From NCBI RefSeq assembly GCF_018326265.1, contig NZ_AP023360.1, positions 6,357,501 through 6,421,500 on the forward strand: a stretch of 64,000 bases of DNA, read 5' to 3'. The notes beneath the pieces were generated by a model, which was not told the DNA's origin, ran no database searches, and saw only the letters and a program-made list of their open reading frames with translations. The position numbers and the translations under genes are program-made. Origin of the DNA: Catellatospora sp. IY07-71 (GTDB lineage Bacteria; Actinomycetota; Actinomycetes; Mycobacteriales; Micromonosporaceae). Below are positions 1 to 9,457 of the stretch, piece by piece (within the stretch, counting starts at the first letter, position 1; every line of letters begins with the position of its first letter).

Positions 1-670
1 GCACCGACCGGCGTACGTCGTCCAGCGCCCGCCGGGCCGAGCCGGTGGCCTCGGCCAGGGCCCGCCGCGCCGCGTCGGGATCCCGCTCGCGGAACGCCTC
101 GGCCTGCTCCAGCAGCACGATCACCGCGGTCAGGTGGTGTCCCAGGTCGTCGTGGATGTCGCGGGCCAGCCGCTGCCGCTCGGCCGCGGCCGACAGCTCG
201 GCGATCCGTGCGCGGCCCCGGCGCTCCTCCACCGCCGCCGACGCCATCGCGATGGCCAGCGCCAGCCCCAGCGCGAACATCAGCAGGTCCGACACCCGTG
301 CCACGTCGGCCGTCCAGCCCGGCGCGGCCACCTGGAACGCCACCGCCACGCCCGCGACGCAGGCCACCGCCAGGACGATCGCGATGGTACGCCCGAACGT
401 GAAGTACGCCGTGAACGGCACCAGCACGAACAGCGCCCGGGACAGTCCCGAGCCGTCGGCCAGCGCCACCACCACGAACAGCGCCGTCCGGGCGAGCAGG
501 GCGAGCAGCTCCCGGCGGACGAACTCCAGCACGAACAGCGCGGCCAGCCCGGCGGCGAAGACGGGCAGGTGGGTGTCGCCGAGCCCGGCCAGGCCCGCGT
601 AGAGCCCGGCGGCCAGCACGGACGCGTACAGCACCGGCGACACCCACGGCACGGGTCGGTCTGCGTTCAC
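1..670 (-). CDS. Two-component sensor histidine kinase, N-terminal part (runs off the window)
   Basis: The reverse strand reads open from a GTG at 670 to the window edge, about 223 residues. The first ~130 residues are hydrophobic with several membrane segments. A charged coiled stretch follows, then a HisKA_3-type phosphoacceptor motif, RLARDIHDDLGHH, in which the first His of HDDLG is the expected phosphorylation site. The ATPase domain and any response regulator lie outside the window. The start overlaps the stop of the upstream membrane-protein gene by 4 bases (GTGA), so the two are probably cotranscribed. Family is clear (NarL-type sensor kinase); the signal sensed is unknown. Confidence 0.85.
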   Translation of the reverse strand, partial: MNADRPVPWVSPVLYASVLAAGLYAGLAGLGDTHLPVFAAGLAALFVLEFVRRELLALLARTALFVVVALADGSGLSRALFVLVPFTAYFTFGRTIAIVLAVACVAGVAVAFQVAAPGWTADVARVSDLLMFALGLALAIAMASAAVEERRGRARIAELSAAAERQRLARDIHDDLGHHLTAVIVLLEQAEAFRERDPDAARRALAEATGSARRALDDVRRSV

Positions 671-1233
671 GGCCTCGAGGGTACGGGCCAGACCGAAAGC
701 GACAGCCACACCACCGACCCGCACGCGAGCACGTGCACGAGGCTGGTGAACCACGAGTCCGGCTGCGCGGCGAGCAGCGCCAGGGCGGTCAGCGTGCTCG
801 CATACCCCCACGCCGGAATCCTCGGCAGCACCCCCGACCGGGCCATGGACACACCGAAGAGGACGGTGCCGATCACGAACACCAGGGCGCTGCCCAGCAC
901 CGCCAGGCGCGTCGGCCCGGCCAGCACCTCCTCCGCGACGGCCGGGTCGAGGAAGAACACCACCAGGTTCAGCGCGAACGCCACCCCGGTGAACAGCCCC
1001 AGCCCGATCAGGTTCACCGCGAACGCGACCGCCCCGAACCGCCCCGCCGCCTCGGCCTGCCGCAGCTGGAACGCCAGCAGCGCGGGCGCCCCGAACGCCG
1101 CCCCGAGCCCGACCACGAAGCTCGTCACGGCCGTCTCCCCCGTGAACGTCTCCACCGCCCCCGGCACGCCCAGCGAGAGCCCCAGAATCACACCGCACAC
1201 CGCGCCGAAGCGCGCCAACCATTGCATCGACAT
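667..1233 (-). CDS. Multi-pass membrane protein of unknown function
   Basis: 188 residues starting MSMQWLARFG. I chose the ATG at 1233 because the residues before it are not hydrophobic and look like upstream noise. Hydrophobic runs suggest about five or six membrane segments and there is no other recognisable motif. Translational coupling to the following histidine kinase (overlap 667-670) suggests a membrane partner or co-sensor for that kinase, which is inference. I do not recognise the family. Confidence 0.7.
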   Translation of the reverse strand: MSMQWLARFGAVCGVILGLSLGVPGAVETFTGETAVTSFVVGLGAAFGAPALLAFQLRQAEAAGRFGAVAFAVNLIGLGLFTGVAFALNLVVFFLDPAVAEEVLAGPTRLAVLGSALVFVIGTVLFGVSMARSGVLPRIPAWGYASTLTALALLAAQPDSWFTSLVHVLACGSVVWLSLSVWPVPSRP

Positions 1234-1467
1234 GGCCGCGACGCTAGGCAGCCGACCGGCACTCCCCCAGTGCCATCCGGCCAGACCCGGGCCGGCCCCG
1301 CCATCGCCGGGCATCGCCGGGCATGATCGCGATCTCGTGTCAGAAAGTGCGGTCAGACCTTAGGTTCTGACACGGAACGCCGATCAACCCACGGGACGGC
1401 GAGACCGAGCTGGGTTTTTCGCCGATTCGCGCGTGGGGACCGCCCGGTGCGCGGCACAGTCGAAGTT

Positions 1468-1767
1468 ATGCAGAACCAGGATTGGGCGCAGATGCAGGAA
1501 GCGCTGCGCGACATCGACTTTCCGGCAGATAAGGACACGATCCTCGCACATGTGGAGGAATACACCAGCGACGGCGGTGTACTGAGGCTCGCCCGGACCC
1601 TGCCGCCCGAGCTGTACCGAAACATGTCCGAGGTGCGCAGCTCGGTGCGCCTCGACCCCTCGGTCGAGGAGGGCCGGACCGCCGGGCAGAAGGCCGCGCA
1701 GGCCCGCTCCCACAACAAACACGTCGCCGAGTACCTGCGCCAGGTGCCCGACACCCGCCTCAGCTGA
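1468..1767 (+). CDS. DUF2795-family small protein
   Basis: 99 residues starting MQNQDWAQ. The segment DFPADKDTILAHVEEYTSDG and the later LPPELYRNMSEVRSSV resemble the small actinobacterial DUF2795 proteins, whose function is not established. No membrane segment. An in-frame upstream GTG at 1447 is possible, but the ATG at 1468 fits family length better. It stands alone between two reverse-strand genes. Confidence 0.65.
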   Translation: MQNQDWAQMQEALRDIDFPADKDTILAHVEEYTSDGGVLRLARTLPPELYRNMSEVRSSVRLDPSVEEGRTAGQKAAQARSHNKHVAEYLRQVPDTRLS

Positions 1768-1788
1768 GCTCGCTCCCCGAACCGGCCG

Positions 1789-2220
1789 CTAACCCGCGCG
1801 GTCCGGCATTCTCGCCGCGTGCCACAACAGCGCGCCCCACGAGCCGTCGCGGTAGCCAGACAGCCGGCAGGAGTAGCTGTATTCGGCGGCCACATCGCCG
1901 TCCGCGCCCGTGACCGTCACCGTGCCGCTGACCATCGCGGCGGGCGTGCTCGTGTCGCCGGCCCCGACGACATAGCCGTCCTCGAACCGCGAGCCCGTCG
2001 GTCCCGTGCTCTCCTCGGCGACCCGCTGCCCCACGGCGTCCCGGCACCGCTCGCGCGCCTGCTCGCCGGATCCACCTGGCGGACGGAGGCCGCCCGACAG
2101 CAGCCACGCCGTGCCGGCGCCCACGGCGAACGCCAGCACTACCGCCACTGTGGCGAGCGTCCGTGCCCGCCGAGCCGGGCGCACGGTTTCCGGCTGCGGG
2201 ACCGATCCTTGATCAAGCAT
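1789..2220 (-). CDS. Single-pass membrane-anchored hypothetical protein
   Basis: 143 residues. A basic, Arg-rich N-terminus is followed by one strong hydrophobic segment (about residues 22-42), so the protein is probably a type II anchor with the rest outside the cell. The exported part has two Cys (in ARERCRDAV and YSYSCRLSG) that could pair. No family recognised. It is divergent from the gene starting near 2286, so the short gap between them probably holds both promoters. Confidence 0.6.
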   Translation of the reverse strand: MLDQGSVPQPETVRPARRARTLATVAVVLAFAVGAGTAWLLSGGLRPPGGSGEQARERCRDAVGQRVAEESTGPTGSRFEDGYVVGAGDTSTPAAMVSGTVTVTGADGDVAAEYSYSCRLSGYRDGSWGALLWHAARMPDRAG

Positions 2221-2285
2221 GGCGCGAGGGTACAGATCAACTGCCGTCCCGTGGGGGCGGCACCGAAATGGCTATCGTGTGCCCC

Positions 2286-3011
2286 ATGCCCCGCCGCCTG
2301 GTCCGCAAGCAGGTCCTCACGGCAGCCGCCTGCTGGCTGCTGGGCGCCGCGCTGTTCGCCGTCGCCGAACCGCTGTGGCAGGCCGCCGGATTCTTCGTGT
2401 TCCTGCTGGTCCCACTGACGGCCGTGCTCATCTACTGGCTGGTGGCCGAGCGTATGCGGGCACGGCGCCCTGCCGGGTTCTCCGTCACGGCGGACTCGTT
2501 CACGAACCGGCCGTGGCGGCCGATCGCCGCGATGTTCCTTACCAGCGGCCATCTGGCCGGGCCGAAGCTCATCGCCCTGCTCGCCGCTTCCGGCCCGCTC
2601 GACGCCGTCCTGTCGCTCTTCGAGGCCGCGATGCTGAGCATGCTCTGGGTCATCGGCGCCGTCGTCGCGCCCCGGCTCGTGCTCTCCCCCGCCGGGCTGG
2701 ACTGCCGCGGGGTCGGCTTTCCCGCGGCGTCCTGGGACGGCATCGTCGACGCCGAACTCGTGGTGGACGGGCCGCGGGCGAGCCGGGGCGTGCGGCTGAC
2801 CCTGATCGGCCCGTACGGCCGGAAGCGGACCGAGACGATCCCTCGTGGCTTCGATCTCGACTACCCGTTCCTCACCGCGGCGATCCGGCACTACATCGCG
2901 CACCCAGAGCACCGTGCCGCCATCGGCACCGACGCCGAACTGCTCCGCCTCATCTCGGTCACAGCAGACCAGCACGACCGCGAAGTGGAGGTGACGGGTC
3001 CGGGAGCGTGA
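2286..3011 (+). CDS. Membrane protein of unknown function
   Basis: 241 residues from MPRRLVRKQV; an ATG at 2268 is an alternative start. Two adjacent N-terminal membrane segments (about residues 8-50) and a third hydrophobic stretch near residue 115 are visible. The C-terminal ~100 residues are soluble and resemble a PH-like bacterial domain after membrane helices, but I cannot name the family. Divergent from the gene at 1789-2220. Confidence 0.6.
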   Translation: MPRRLVRKQVLTAAACWLLGAALFAVAEPLWQAAGFFVFLLVPLTAVLIYWLVAERMRARRPAGFSVTADSFTNRPWRPIAAMFLTSGHLAGPKLIALLAASGPLDAVLSLFEAAMLSMLWVIGAVVAPRLVLSPAGLDCRGVGFPAASWDGIVDAELVVDGPRASRGVRLTLIGPYGRKRTETIPRGFDLDYPFLTAAIRHYIAHPEHRAAIGTDAELLRLISVTADQHDREVEVTGPGA

Positions 3012-3082
3012 CGACCCCGACGCCGCACGCCCGGCGCCACTCGAGGGCAGGCGGAGGCGACCCGACAGATCCTGCCGACCCG

Positions 3083-3331
3083 TCAAACCCGCATCCCGGA
3101 CGCGGAGTCCCACAGCTGGATGGCATCGCCGAGGAACTCGTGCACGTAGCCGCAGTTCGTGCAGATCACGCCCAGCGACGACTTGTTGGCCCAGGCGAGG
3201 TCCAGGAACTCCATGCCCGCGGTGTTCAGCTTGATCGTGCGGCTGGTGAACAGGCCGCCCTCGCAGACGAGGCAGCGGAACACCTCGCCGTTGATGGTCG
3301 CGACGTAGGGGGCACGCTCGAAGACGGTCAT
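3083..3331 (-). CDS. Small zinc-ribbon protein
   Basis: 82 residues starting MTVFERAPY. Two CxxC knuckles (CLVC and CTNC), separated by about 35 residues, make a zinc ribbon. The family is common in actinobacteria and usually annotated only as a DNA-binding or zinc-ribbon protein. I chose this start because the 25 residues before it are unlike the family. The role is unknown; binding nucleic acid is inference. Confidence 0.65.
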   Translation of the reverse strand: MTVFERAPYVATINGEVFRCLVCEGGLFTSRTIKLNTAGMEFLDLAWANKSSLGVICTNCGYVHEFLGDAIQLWDSASGMRV

Positions 3332-3425
3332 AAATGGACGGTAGCCAGCCGCGACAACGCGCGGCAGCTCAGCTTTCTGCAGACTTCGGCGACAATCGAC
3401 CGGCACGGGTCCCGGCGGGGCACGC

Positions 3426-4064
3426 TCATGCCCGTCCGAACACGACCGCGCCGGGCAGCGTACGGTCGAGGTTGATCGACATCTCGGCCTCGATGGTGAA
3501 CCCTGCCTCGCGCAGCCACCCGGACACCCGGTCGGGGCGGCGGTGATGCACGTGGACCCGCATCGGATGGCCGCCGTACCCCTCGGTCTTCAGCCGCGTC
3601 TCATCGCCGAGGTGGAAGCCGATCAGCAGCGGCGCGCCTGCTCGCATGACCCGCCGGAACTGCGCGAAAACCGCCGGCACCACCTCGGCCGGGAGGTGGA
3701 TCAGCGACCAGAAGGCGAGCAGACCGGCGACGGAGGCGTCGGGCAGGTCGAGGTCCGTCATCGAGCCCACCTCGAACCGGATCCCGGGGTGTTCCCGCCG
3801 GGCCGCCTCGATCATCGCGGGTGACAGGTCGATGCCGAAGGCGTCGGCACCGAGCCCGTGCAGGTGGGCGGTGACATGTCCGGGTCCGCAGCCCACATCG
3901 GCGACCGGGCCGCCGCCCGCGGTGCGGACCTGCTCGGCGAACAGCGCCAGCGCCGCGCGCAGGTACGGCTGGGCCACCAGCCCGTCGCGGAGCAGCTCCG
4001 TGTAGCTCGCCGCGACGGTGTCGTACGAGGTCCGGGTGTCCGCCAGCCAACTGTCAGTGGTCAC
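3426..4064 (-). CDS. Class I SAM-dependent methyltransferase
   Basis: 212 residues. Motif I, VADVGCGPGHVTAHL, and the acidic motif II in AFGIDLSPAMIEAAR define a Rossmann-fold SAM-binding domain of the methyltransferase-11/25 type, and GSMTDLDLPDASVAG fits motif III. The length is normal for a stand-alone small-molecule methyltransferase. The acceptor substrate cannot be read from the sequence or its neighbours. Confidence 0.85.
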   Translation of the reverse strand: MTTDSWLADTRTSYDTVAASYTELLRDGLVAQPYLRAALALFAEQVRTAGGGPVADVGCGPGHVTAHLHGLGADAFGIDLSPAMIEAARREHPGIRFEVGSMTDLDLPDASVAGLLAFWSLIHLPAEVVPAVFAQFRRVMRAGAPLLIGFHLGDETRLKTEGYGGHPMRVHVHHRRPDRVSGWLREAGFTIEAEMSINLDRTLPGAVVFGRA

Positions 4065-4102
4065 GGCCGCACACGCTAGCCCACCGGCCGGGTCCCCGTG
4101 GC

Positions 4103-4363
4103 GAGCCCGCCCGGCTGCGGCAGGCCGCGGACGGCGTGGGTCTGGTCTGCTGCCAGCACATCGTCATCACGGACGCCGCCGCCGACGGGATCGACCGATT
4201 CAGCTACCACCTTGACGAGGACGAACTCGACGAACTGCCTCACGAGCAGGCCTCGTGCCGTGGGCCGCGCGCAGACCTGCTGATCTACCGCCGCTGGCTG
4301 CCCCCACACAGCACCGCCGTCATCGACAGCCGGTCCCGCGGCCCGCTCGACACGGCCGTCTAA
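4103..4363 (+). pseudogene. Coding remnant of unknown family
   Basis: This stretch reads open in one frame (the nearest start is a GTG at 4136) and has protein-like composition, for example VCCQHIVITDAAADGIDRFSY and an acidic segment, but no good start or ribosome site. It sits at the left edge of the accessory region between two full genes. I read it as the tail of a broken gene; a short real gene starting at 4136 is possible. The 4065-4389 gap holds nothing else I can see. Confidence 0.3.
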
Positions 4364-4389
4364 ATCGCGCACGACGGCGGCGGTACCCG

Positions 4390-5037
4390 ATGAGTGTCGA
4401 AGCGGTGAGCTGGGCGCTCAATGACGCACCCGACGTGCCGGCATCGTGCCTGGCGGTGCTGATCGGCCTTGCCAACCACGCCCACGCCGACGGCCGCGCC
4501 GCGTTCCCGTCATACCAACGGCTGGCGTTCTACGCCCGCAAATCCGTACGCGCCGTCCAGAACGACCTCGCCGCCCTGGCCCGGCTCGGCCTGATCCGGC
4601 GAGGCGACCAGCGCCACACCGCCTTCCTGCCCGCTGACCGCCGGCCCGCCGTCTGGGACCTCGCCCTCGAACGCCGCAGAGCCCTCCCGGGCGGGCTCGA
4701 CGGCGACGCACGGTCCGGCCGCCCTGCACGACGGTCTGGCGGCGTTGTCCACAGCCGGGGTGAAGCACGCTACGCGCCACCCGCGCAACGGGGTGAAGCC
4801 CGGTACCCGACGGGGCGAAGTCCCGTACCGGACGGGGTGAACCAGGCTTCGCACAAACCGTCCTTGAACCATCAAGAATCAATTGCGTGTCCGCGTGGTC
4901 CACAGATCCGGCCGCCGTCTCGGAACAGCGCCGGACTGCATCGCGCGGGCAGCGGTGCATCGCGGTGCCCTTTGCACGTCGGTGAGCTGGCCGGGCACTG
5001 CCGGCCGTGCGCATCCGAGCGCAAAGCCGCACGGTGA
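4390..5037 (+). CDS. Winged-helix protein of plasmid/ICE replication-initiator type
   Basis: 215 residues starting MSVEAVSWAL. The first ~90 residues are an HTH_36-type winged helix: PSYQRLAFYARKSVRAVQND is the recognition part, followed by LARLGLIRRG. Such proteins are typical of actinomycete integrative elements and small plasmids, where they act in replication or its control. The middle is repetitive and disordered. The C-terminus has CPLH...GHCRPCASE, a possible zinc-binding Cys/His cluster. No integrase or attachment site was seen nearby, so this may be the last piece of a lost element. Confidence 0.65.
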   Translation: MSVEAVSWALNDAPDVPASCLAVLIGLANHAHADGRAAFPSYQRLAFYARKSVRAVQNDLAALARLGLIRRGDQRHTAFLPADRRPAVWDLALERRRALPGGLDGDARSGRPARRSGGVVHSRGEARYAPPAQRGEARYPTGRSPVPDGVNQASHKPSLNHQESIACPRGPQIRPPSRNSAGLHRAGSGASRCPLHVGELAGHCRPCASERKAAR

Positions 5038-5173
5038 TGGCCTGCATCCGATCAGCGTGACCCGGCGTCCCTCCGGGCAGGTGGGGGTGTCCGTCTCTGC
5101 GGAGGCGGACACGCCCATGTGCCTCACGCCCGTCGATCGGACGTCAAGGCGATCACGAGGGGATTGTCGACCG

Positions 5174-6127
5174 TCAGCAGAAGCGGGTCGGGCAAAGCCA
5201 GTCCGGCACGTCGATGTCATCGTCGTCATCGTCAGGCGCCGGAGGTATCCACAGCTCGCCGGAGCCATCAACCTGGTCCCGGGGTTCCGGTGTGACCAGC
5301 ACGACGAGCAGCCTGCCGACTCGCACCGGCTGTCCCACGGCCGGGATGCTCCCGGCGACGAGCGAACCGTACTCGAAGGCGTGCTTCAACCCGGCGCGGG
5401 CACCGGCTTCGTCTGCCGGTTCCACTCCGCGCAAGCGGTCGTAGGGCACCCCCGCGTCCTTGGGGGCTTTGCCTTTGGCGTAACGGAACAGGACGAGTTC
5501 GCCCATCCCGTCGAGCATGCCGCCCTTACGGGTGAGCCGGTAAGCCTCGGTCTTCTTCGGCAGGGCGGGCATCACCGGGTGGGCGGCGAACCAGGCCGCT
5601 TCGGCGTCCTTGAGCACGAACAGGCTGACCCGCGTCTTGGCGGGAACCCGGGTACCCGCCGGTGGATCGGTCGCCACGACGGTCCAGTTGCGCGTCGCGT
5701 ACACGGCACGGCCGCGCGGTGATTGATCCACGTCCTGGGAGCGCAGCCCGAGCTCGAACAGCGCGGAGCGGGCGTCGGCGAGGTCGGTGCCCGTCAAGTA
5801 CGGCATCTCGATCGCGACGGTCGGCGACGCGGTCGGGGACGGGGCCGCGGCGGCAGGTCGGGCGGGGGCGATCGGTGCGCCGGTCCCGTCGCGCAGGACA
5901 CCGGCTGTGACAGCGCCGCAGCACAGCATCACCGACGCCATGAGTACGCCAACCGCGGCAACCATCCGGCCGGCGGGCGGCTGGCTCGGGGTACCGCGAT
6001 GGGTCAGCCAGGTCAGGAGGATCCGCAGAGCCCATCCGACGGCGATTATGACGCCGAAGCTCATGGCCAGCCCGAGCAGCACCGGAGCGCCGATCATCCA
6101 TAGCCAGACCGGGACCTTCTTCGTCAC
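5174..6127 (-). CDS. Membrane protein with extracellular PASTA-like domain
   Basis: 317 residues from a GTG at 6127 (VTKKVPVWLW). Two membrane segments (about residues 5-40 and 53-76) are followed by a Pro/Ala/Thr linker. A PASTA-like repeat follows: a start resembling MPYLTGTDLADARSALFELG, the ATDPPAGTRV turn, and VSLFVLK. PASTA domains bind muropeptides or beta-lactams in cell-wall kinases and PBPs, but no kinase or PBP domain is present here. The tail has a run of six Asp and ends DWLCPTRFC. Role unknown; an envelope location is well supported. Confidence 0.7.
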   Translation of the reverse strand: MTKKVPVWLWMIGAPVLLGLAMSFGVIIAVGWALRILLTWLTHRGTPSQPPAGRMVAAVGVLMASVMLCCGAVTAGVLRDGTGAPIAPARPAAAAPSPTASPTVAIEMPYLTGTDLADARSALFELGLRSQDVDQSPRGRAVYATRNWTVVATDPPAGTRVPAKTRVSLFVLKDAEAAWFAAHPVMPALPKKTEAYRLTRKGGMLDGMGELVLFRYAKGKAPKDAGVPYDRLRGVEPADEAGARAGLKHAFEYGSLVAGSIPAVGQPVRVGRLLVVLVTPEPRDQVDGSGELWIPPAPDDDDDDIDVPDWLCPTRFC

Positions 6128-6444
6128 TCCCGCTCCCCCGCCCTCGTGCCTTGTCCGGGCAGGTGCCCGGAGCCCGGCCGATTCTGGCAGGATGATCATT
6201 TGGGGTCATGGGACGTCCGGACGATCTTGTAGCCCAAATGGCATCGAGCCCACATCCGGTTGGAGACAGCTCGCACCGGTCGGCGTAGTCACCGCAACGC
6301 GGCCCGGTCTCAATCCCCGAGCCCGCCCATTGACAGCTTGCAAGGGTAACGCGTATCAGCACATCGGGCGACGTCATATGAGCAAGCCCGCTCGCCCGCT
6401 GGCGCAGCCAGCTGATTGACGCCGATCGTCGCGGATTCGCCGCG
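6128..6444. other. Gene-free stretch
   Basis: About 317 bases upstream of the PASTA-protein gene. I see no convincing gene. A short inverted repeat with 6-base arms (6398-6403 and 6407-6412) lies near the right end, too small to call. The promoter of the PASTA gene should lie at the left end. Confidence 0.4.
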
Positions 6445-6767
6445 CTAGTCACGTAGTTCCCTGCGGCTTGAGATCAAGCAGCCCGTCATGTCAATGTGCC
6501 ATCGCGTAGCGCTTTGACAACGCGAAGTTCGCCGCGCCTGCGCATCATCCTCAATGCCTGCGCCGATGTAGCCCTTGTCGGCCCACAGCAGTACACGGTG
6601 ACGGCCGGCGACGGCCATGATGTCGTGGCGGCGTGCCGTGCTCAGGTCGTGGGTGGCGCCGGGCAGTCCCGCCGACAGCCACAGGAGGTCGCCCCGCTCG
6701 TCGGCCAGGGCCTGCAGGGCTTCAGCAGCTCCCACTCAGCGTCGGTCAGCTCGGACCGTCCGGTCAC
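6445..6767 (-). pseudogene. Decayed IS5-family transposase fragment
   Basis: The reverse strand from a GTG at 6767 begins TGRSELTDAEWELL, typical of the IS5-family N-terminus. In another frame the segment DLLWLSAGLPGATHDLSTAR followed by LLWADKGYIGAG is the central DDE_Tnp_4 region, including the Asp of the ADKGY block. The parts are in different frames, the middle is missing and the C-terminus is unrelated. This is therefore a deleted, frameshifted remnant with no visible terminal repeats. Confidence 0.7.
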
Positions 6768-6824
6768 GACATATGCGATACCAGCTCACTACTCGCAGAT
6801 CCACGAGACACAACCTAGCGCGAC

Positions 6825-7249
6825 TCAGCAGCCGAGGAATGATCCAAGTGCGAGTGCGTCGAGCAACGCCGCGATCGATGTGCTACCCAATATTCGACGC
6901 TCGGCGACCAGCGATGGAACCCGCCGTAGCGGTACCCACTCAAAGCTCTCGGACTCGAACCTTCAGCAGCCGGGCCGATCAACGATGCGCCCTCGCCCAA
7001 AAAGACATAGTGCTCGGAGGTCATCAGTCCGTTGGACGGCTGCAGATACACCAGCGGTTGCAATGTGCCGCACCGCCATCCGGTCTCCTCCTCGAACTCT
7101 CGCGCCGCCGCCGCGGCCGACTCCTCACCCAGGTTGATCTGGCCGGTGGGAATCTCGTACGCCCAGGTGTTGGTGATGAATCGATGCCGCCACAACAGCA
7201 GCACCTCGGCCCGCTCATTGAGCACCACAGCAGCCGCGCCAGGCTCCAC
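6825..7249 (-). pseudogene. NUDIX hydrolase, frameshifted
   Basis: From a GTG at 7249 the frame gives VLNERAEVLLLWRHRF and an intact NUDIX box, GX5EX7REXXEEXG, seen as GQINLGEESAAAAAREFEEE. Near 6960 the correct reading jumps frame. The same-frame tail is meaningless, while the next frame gives FESESFEWVPLRRVPSLVAE and a normal family C-terminus ending at 6825. One lost base at a GG pair explains this. The N-terminus also looks short. NUDIX enzymes cleave nucleoside diphosphates linked to X; this copy is probably dead unless the shift is a sequencing error. Confidence 0.65.
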
Positions 7250-8977
7250 CTGACCGAGCCAGCCGAACTCAATCCCGGCACCCGCCGCCTACGTGACAAC
7301 CAGGCCTGGCCCGAGGTCGGCATATTCGGGCACCGCAACATGCGACGGCTGAACTGGCTCCGCGTGCTGATGGTGGATCTTGCCGGTTATTGGGTCGGGT
7401 GCTGTTGAGAGAGCGGCTTCTCGTATCACGGCGACTACGGCTGGTCGCACAGACCGTCGTGAGCGCTTCGGCCAGGGCCTGCCGCAGTTGCGGGCGCGAG
7501 GTTCCCCCGTAACCCGCCGGTCAAGCTGCGTCAGAACACTCTCAGCGACTATGAGGTTCGAACCGCCTCGACCGCGCGGGCGACAGTCTCGTGGATGCTC
7601 ACAATCCTGAAGCCCCCGACCAGATTCCCCTTGGTGTCGAAGACTGGGTCTACAAGGGCGATCATTGACTCCTGTCGGATTTCGCGCATGAAGAGATCGA
7701 AGTCGCGGTCATCCGCAATGATCACGGTGGAATACGGCGGAAAGACGATCTCCGCGTGTTTCCAGTTTCCCAGGAGTTCGCCTAGCCTCAGGGGATCCGA
7801 AAGAAGCAGGACGGCGTCTGCAAGGGCGAACGTCTGGCCCGATTCCCGATCTGTCAGGTAGAACAGTGGAGCGTAGTAGTTCTCGACCGCATTATGGGCG
7901 GAGACAGTAGCACGCGTGAGTTCCCGTGCCGAGGCCATGGTGACCCTCGGCGGATTCGGATTCTGGGATGTGACCATCACGGAGTAGGGTGCGAACCCGT
8001 GGCTGTTCGAACACCACGGATCTCCGGCCGCGCGCCCCTGATCGATCGCTTGGTTCATCTCCTCCGCAGCGCGCTCGGCCAGCGATCTGGACATTCGCTG
8101 GACCTTGCCGCGGGCTCGCACGTAATGAGTCGTTCCGTCGTCGGTCTCGTAAGCGACGCCGTAGGCACCTGTCGTGAAGGAAGCGTTATCGGGGTTCCAT
8201 TGGATCGTGATCACGCCCGTGCGTCCCGACTCCCGCACGGAGTTGAACAGGCCCTGTCCGCTCCTGAGGCTGTTGACCCAAGTCTTGAAATCGAAGTCGA
8301 ACAACAGCGGGTTAGCGTTGAACACATCGTTGCCCAACCTCCCCAACACGCGATGTGTCGGCCGCAGGCAGCCCCGATGGACCGCACCAACTTCGTACGG
8401 ATGTGAGTCATCGTCGATTTCAATGGCGTACGACAGGTGCTCCGAGATCTGACGCCCGCACACGAGGCAGGTAAGAAGGTCGCCGCCTTCCTCGATTCGA
8501 CGACGGGCCGCTTCGGCGTGCGCCAGCGCTGCTGGTTCGTTCTCGAGGTCATCGAAATCTCCAGGCACCATGATCAATTCGGTGCCTTCGTCGACCAGTT
8601 CACCACTGGTGATCTCGCGAGTCATGCCGGCGATGGTGGAGGTCCGCCTGAGCAGCCGCCAACGGGCTCCGTCGGCGAGTTCGACGTAACCGTGCGCAAA
8701 CCTGACGAACTTCGTACCGTCCTCGGCGAACCGACGAAGTTCGACGAGCAGCAGCCGGTTCTCATCGTCACGGACGAGAAGGACTTCCCTGCCCATTGAC
8801 AGCCCACCCTCAACGGAAACCTCAAGGCTGGACTCAGCAGTATCATGGGAACCGACCGAACTAGACACTTTTCGCAGTGGGGGTCTGGTCCGAGTCCACT
8901 TTGAGGCTTTCGGGTGATCGCGGCTGTCGTCGGTGGTCGGGTGTGCTGGTGGCATGCGGTACGGCGATGGTGGTGGA

Positions 8978-9457
8978 ATGGACGCGGCTGGCCGGGCCAG
9001 GCGTGAGCGGCTGCGTGGGCGTGCGGCTGAGCTGTTTGCGCAGGGTGTCGGCGCGGTTGAGGTCGCCGCGGCGCTGGAGGTGTCGACGAAGTCGGCCTAC
9101 CAGTGGCGGCGGGCCTGGGTCGCCGGTGGCGTGCGGGCTCTGGCGTCGCGGGGCCCCTCAGGTCCGGATCCGATGCTGTCGGATGAGCAGCTGGAACGGT
9201 TGCGGGCACGGCTGGAGCAGGGGCCGGCGACGGCCGGGTACGGCCAGGACCAGCGGTGGACTCTGGCGCGGGTGGCCACGTTGATCGGGTCCATGTTCCA
9301 TGTGCGGGTGGGCCTGACCACGACGTGGCAGGCGATGCAGCGCCTGGGCTACACCTCGCAGCTGCCCGTCCACCGGGCCGCAGAGCGTGACGAGCAGGCC
9401 GTCGCGCACTGGCGGCGCTACCGGTGGCCTGGGCTAAAAGAGTCGCGCGTCGGTTGA
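8978..9457 (+). CDS. IS630 transposase, upstream frame (helix-turn-helix part)
   Basis: 159 residues starting MDAAGRARRERL; an in-frame GTG at 8933 is also possible. The N-terminal helix-turn-helix includes AAALEVSTKSAYQWRRAWVA and would bind the terminal repeats. A second winged-helix-like part follows (ATLIGSMFHVRVGLTTTWQAM). The frame ends LKESRVG at 9457 and overlaps the DDE frame by 34 bases. The change to the -1 frame can occur at CTAAAAG (9434-9440), an A_AAA_G-type slip site, so the full enzyme may be made by frameshifting. Confidence 0.8.
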   Translation: MDAAGRARRERLRGRAAELFAQGVGAVEVAAALEVSTKSAYQWRRAWVAGGVRALASRGPSGPDPMLSDEQLERLRARLEQGPATAGYGQDQRWTLARVATLIGSMFHVRVGLTTTWQAMQRLGYTSQLPVHRAAERDEQAVAHWRRYRWPGLKESRVG

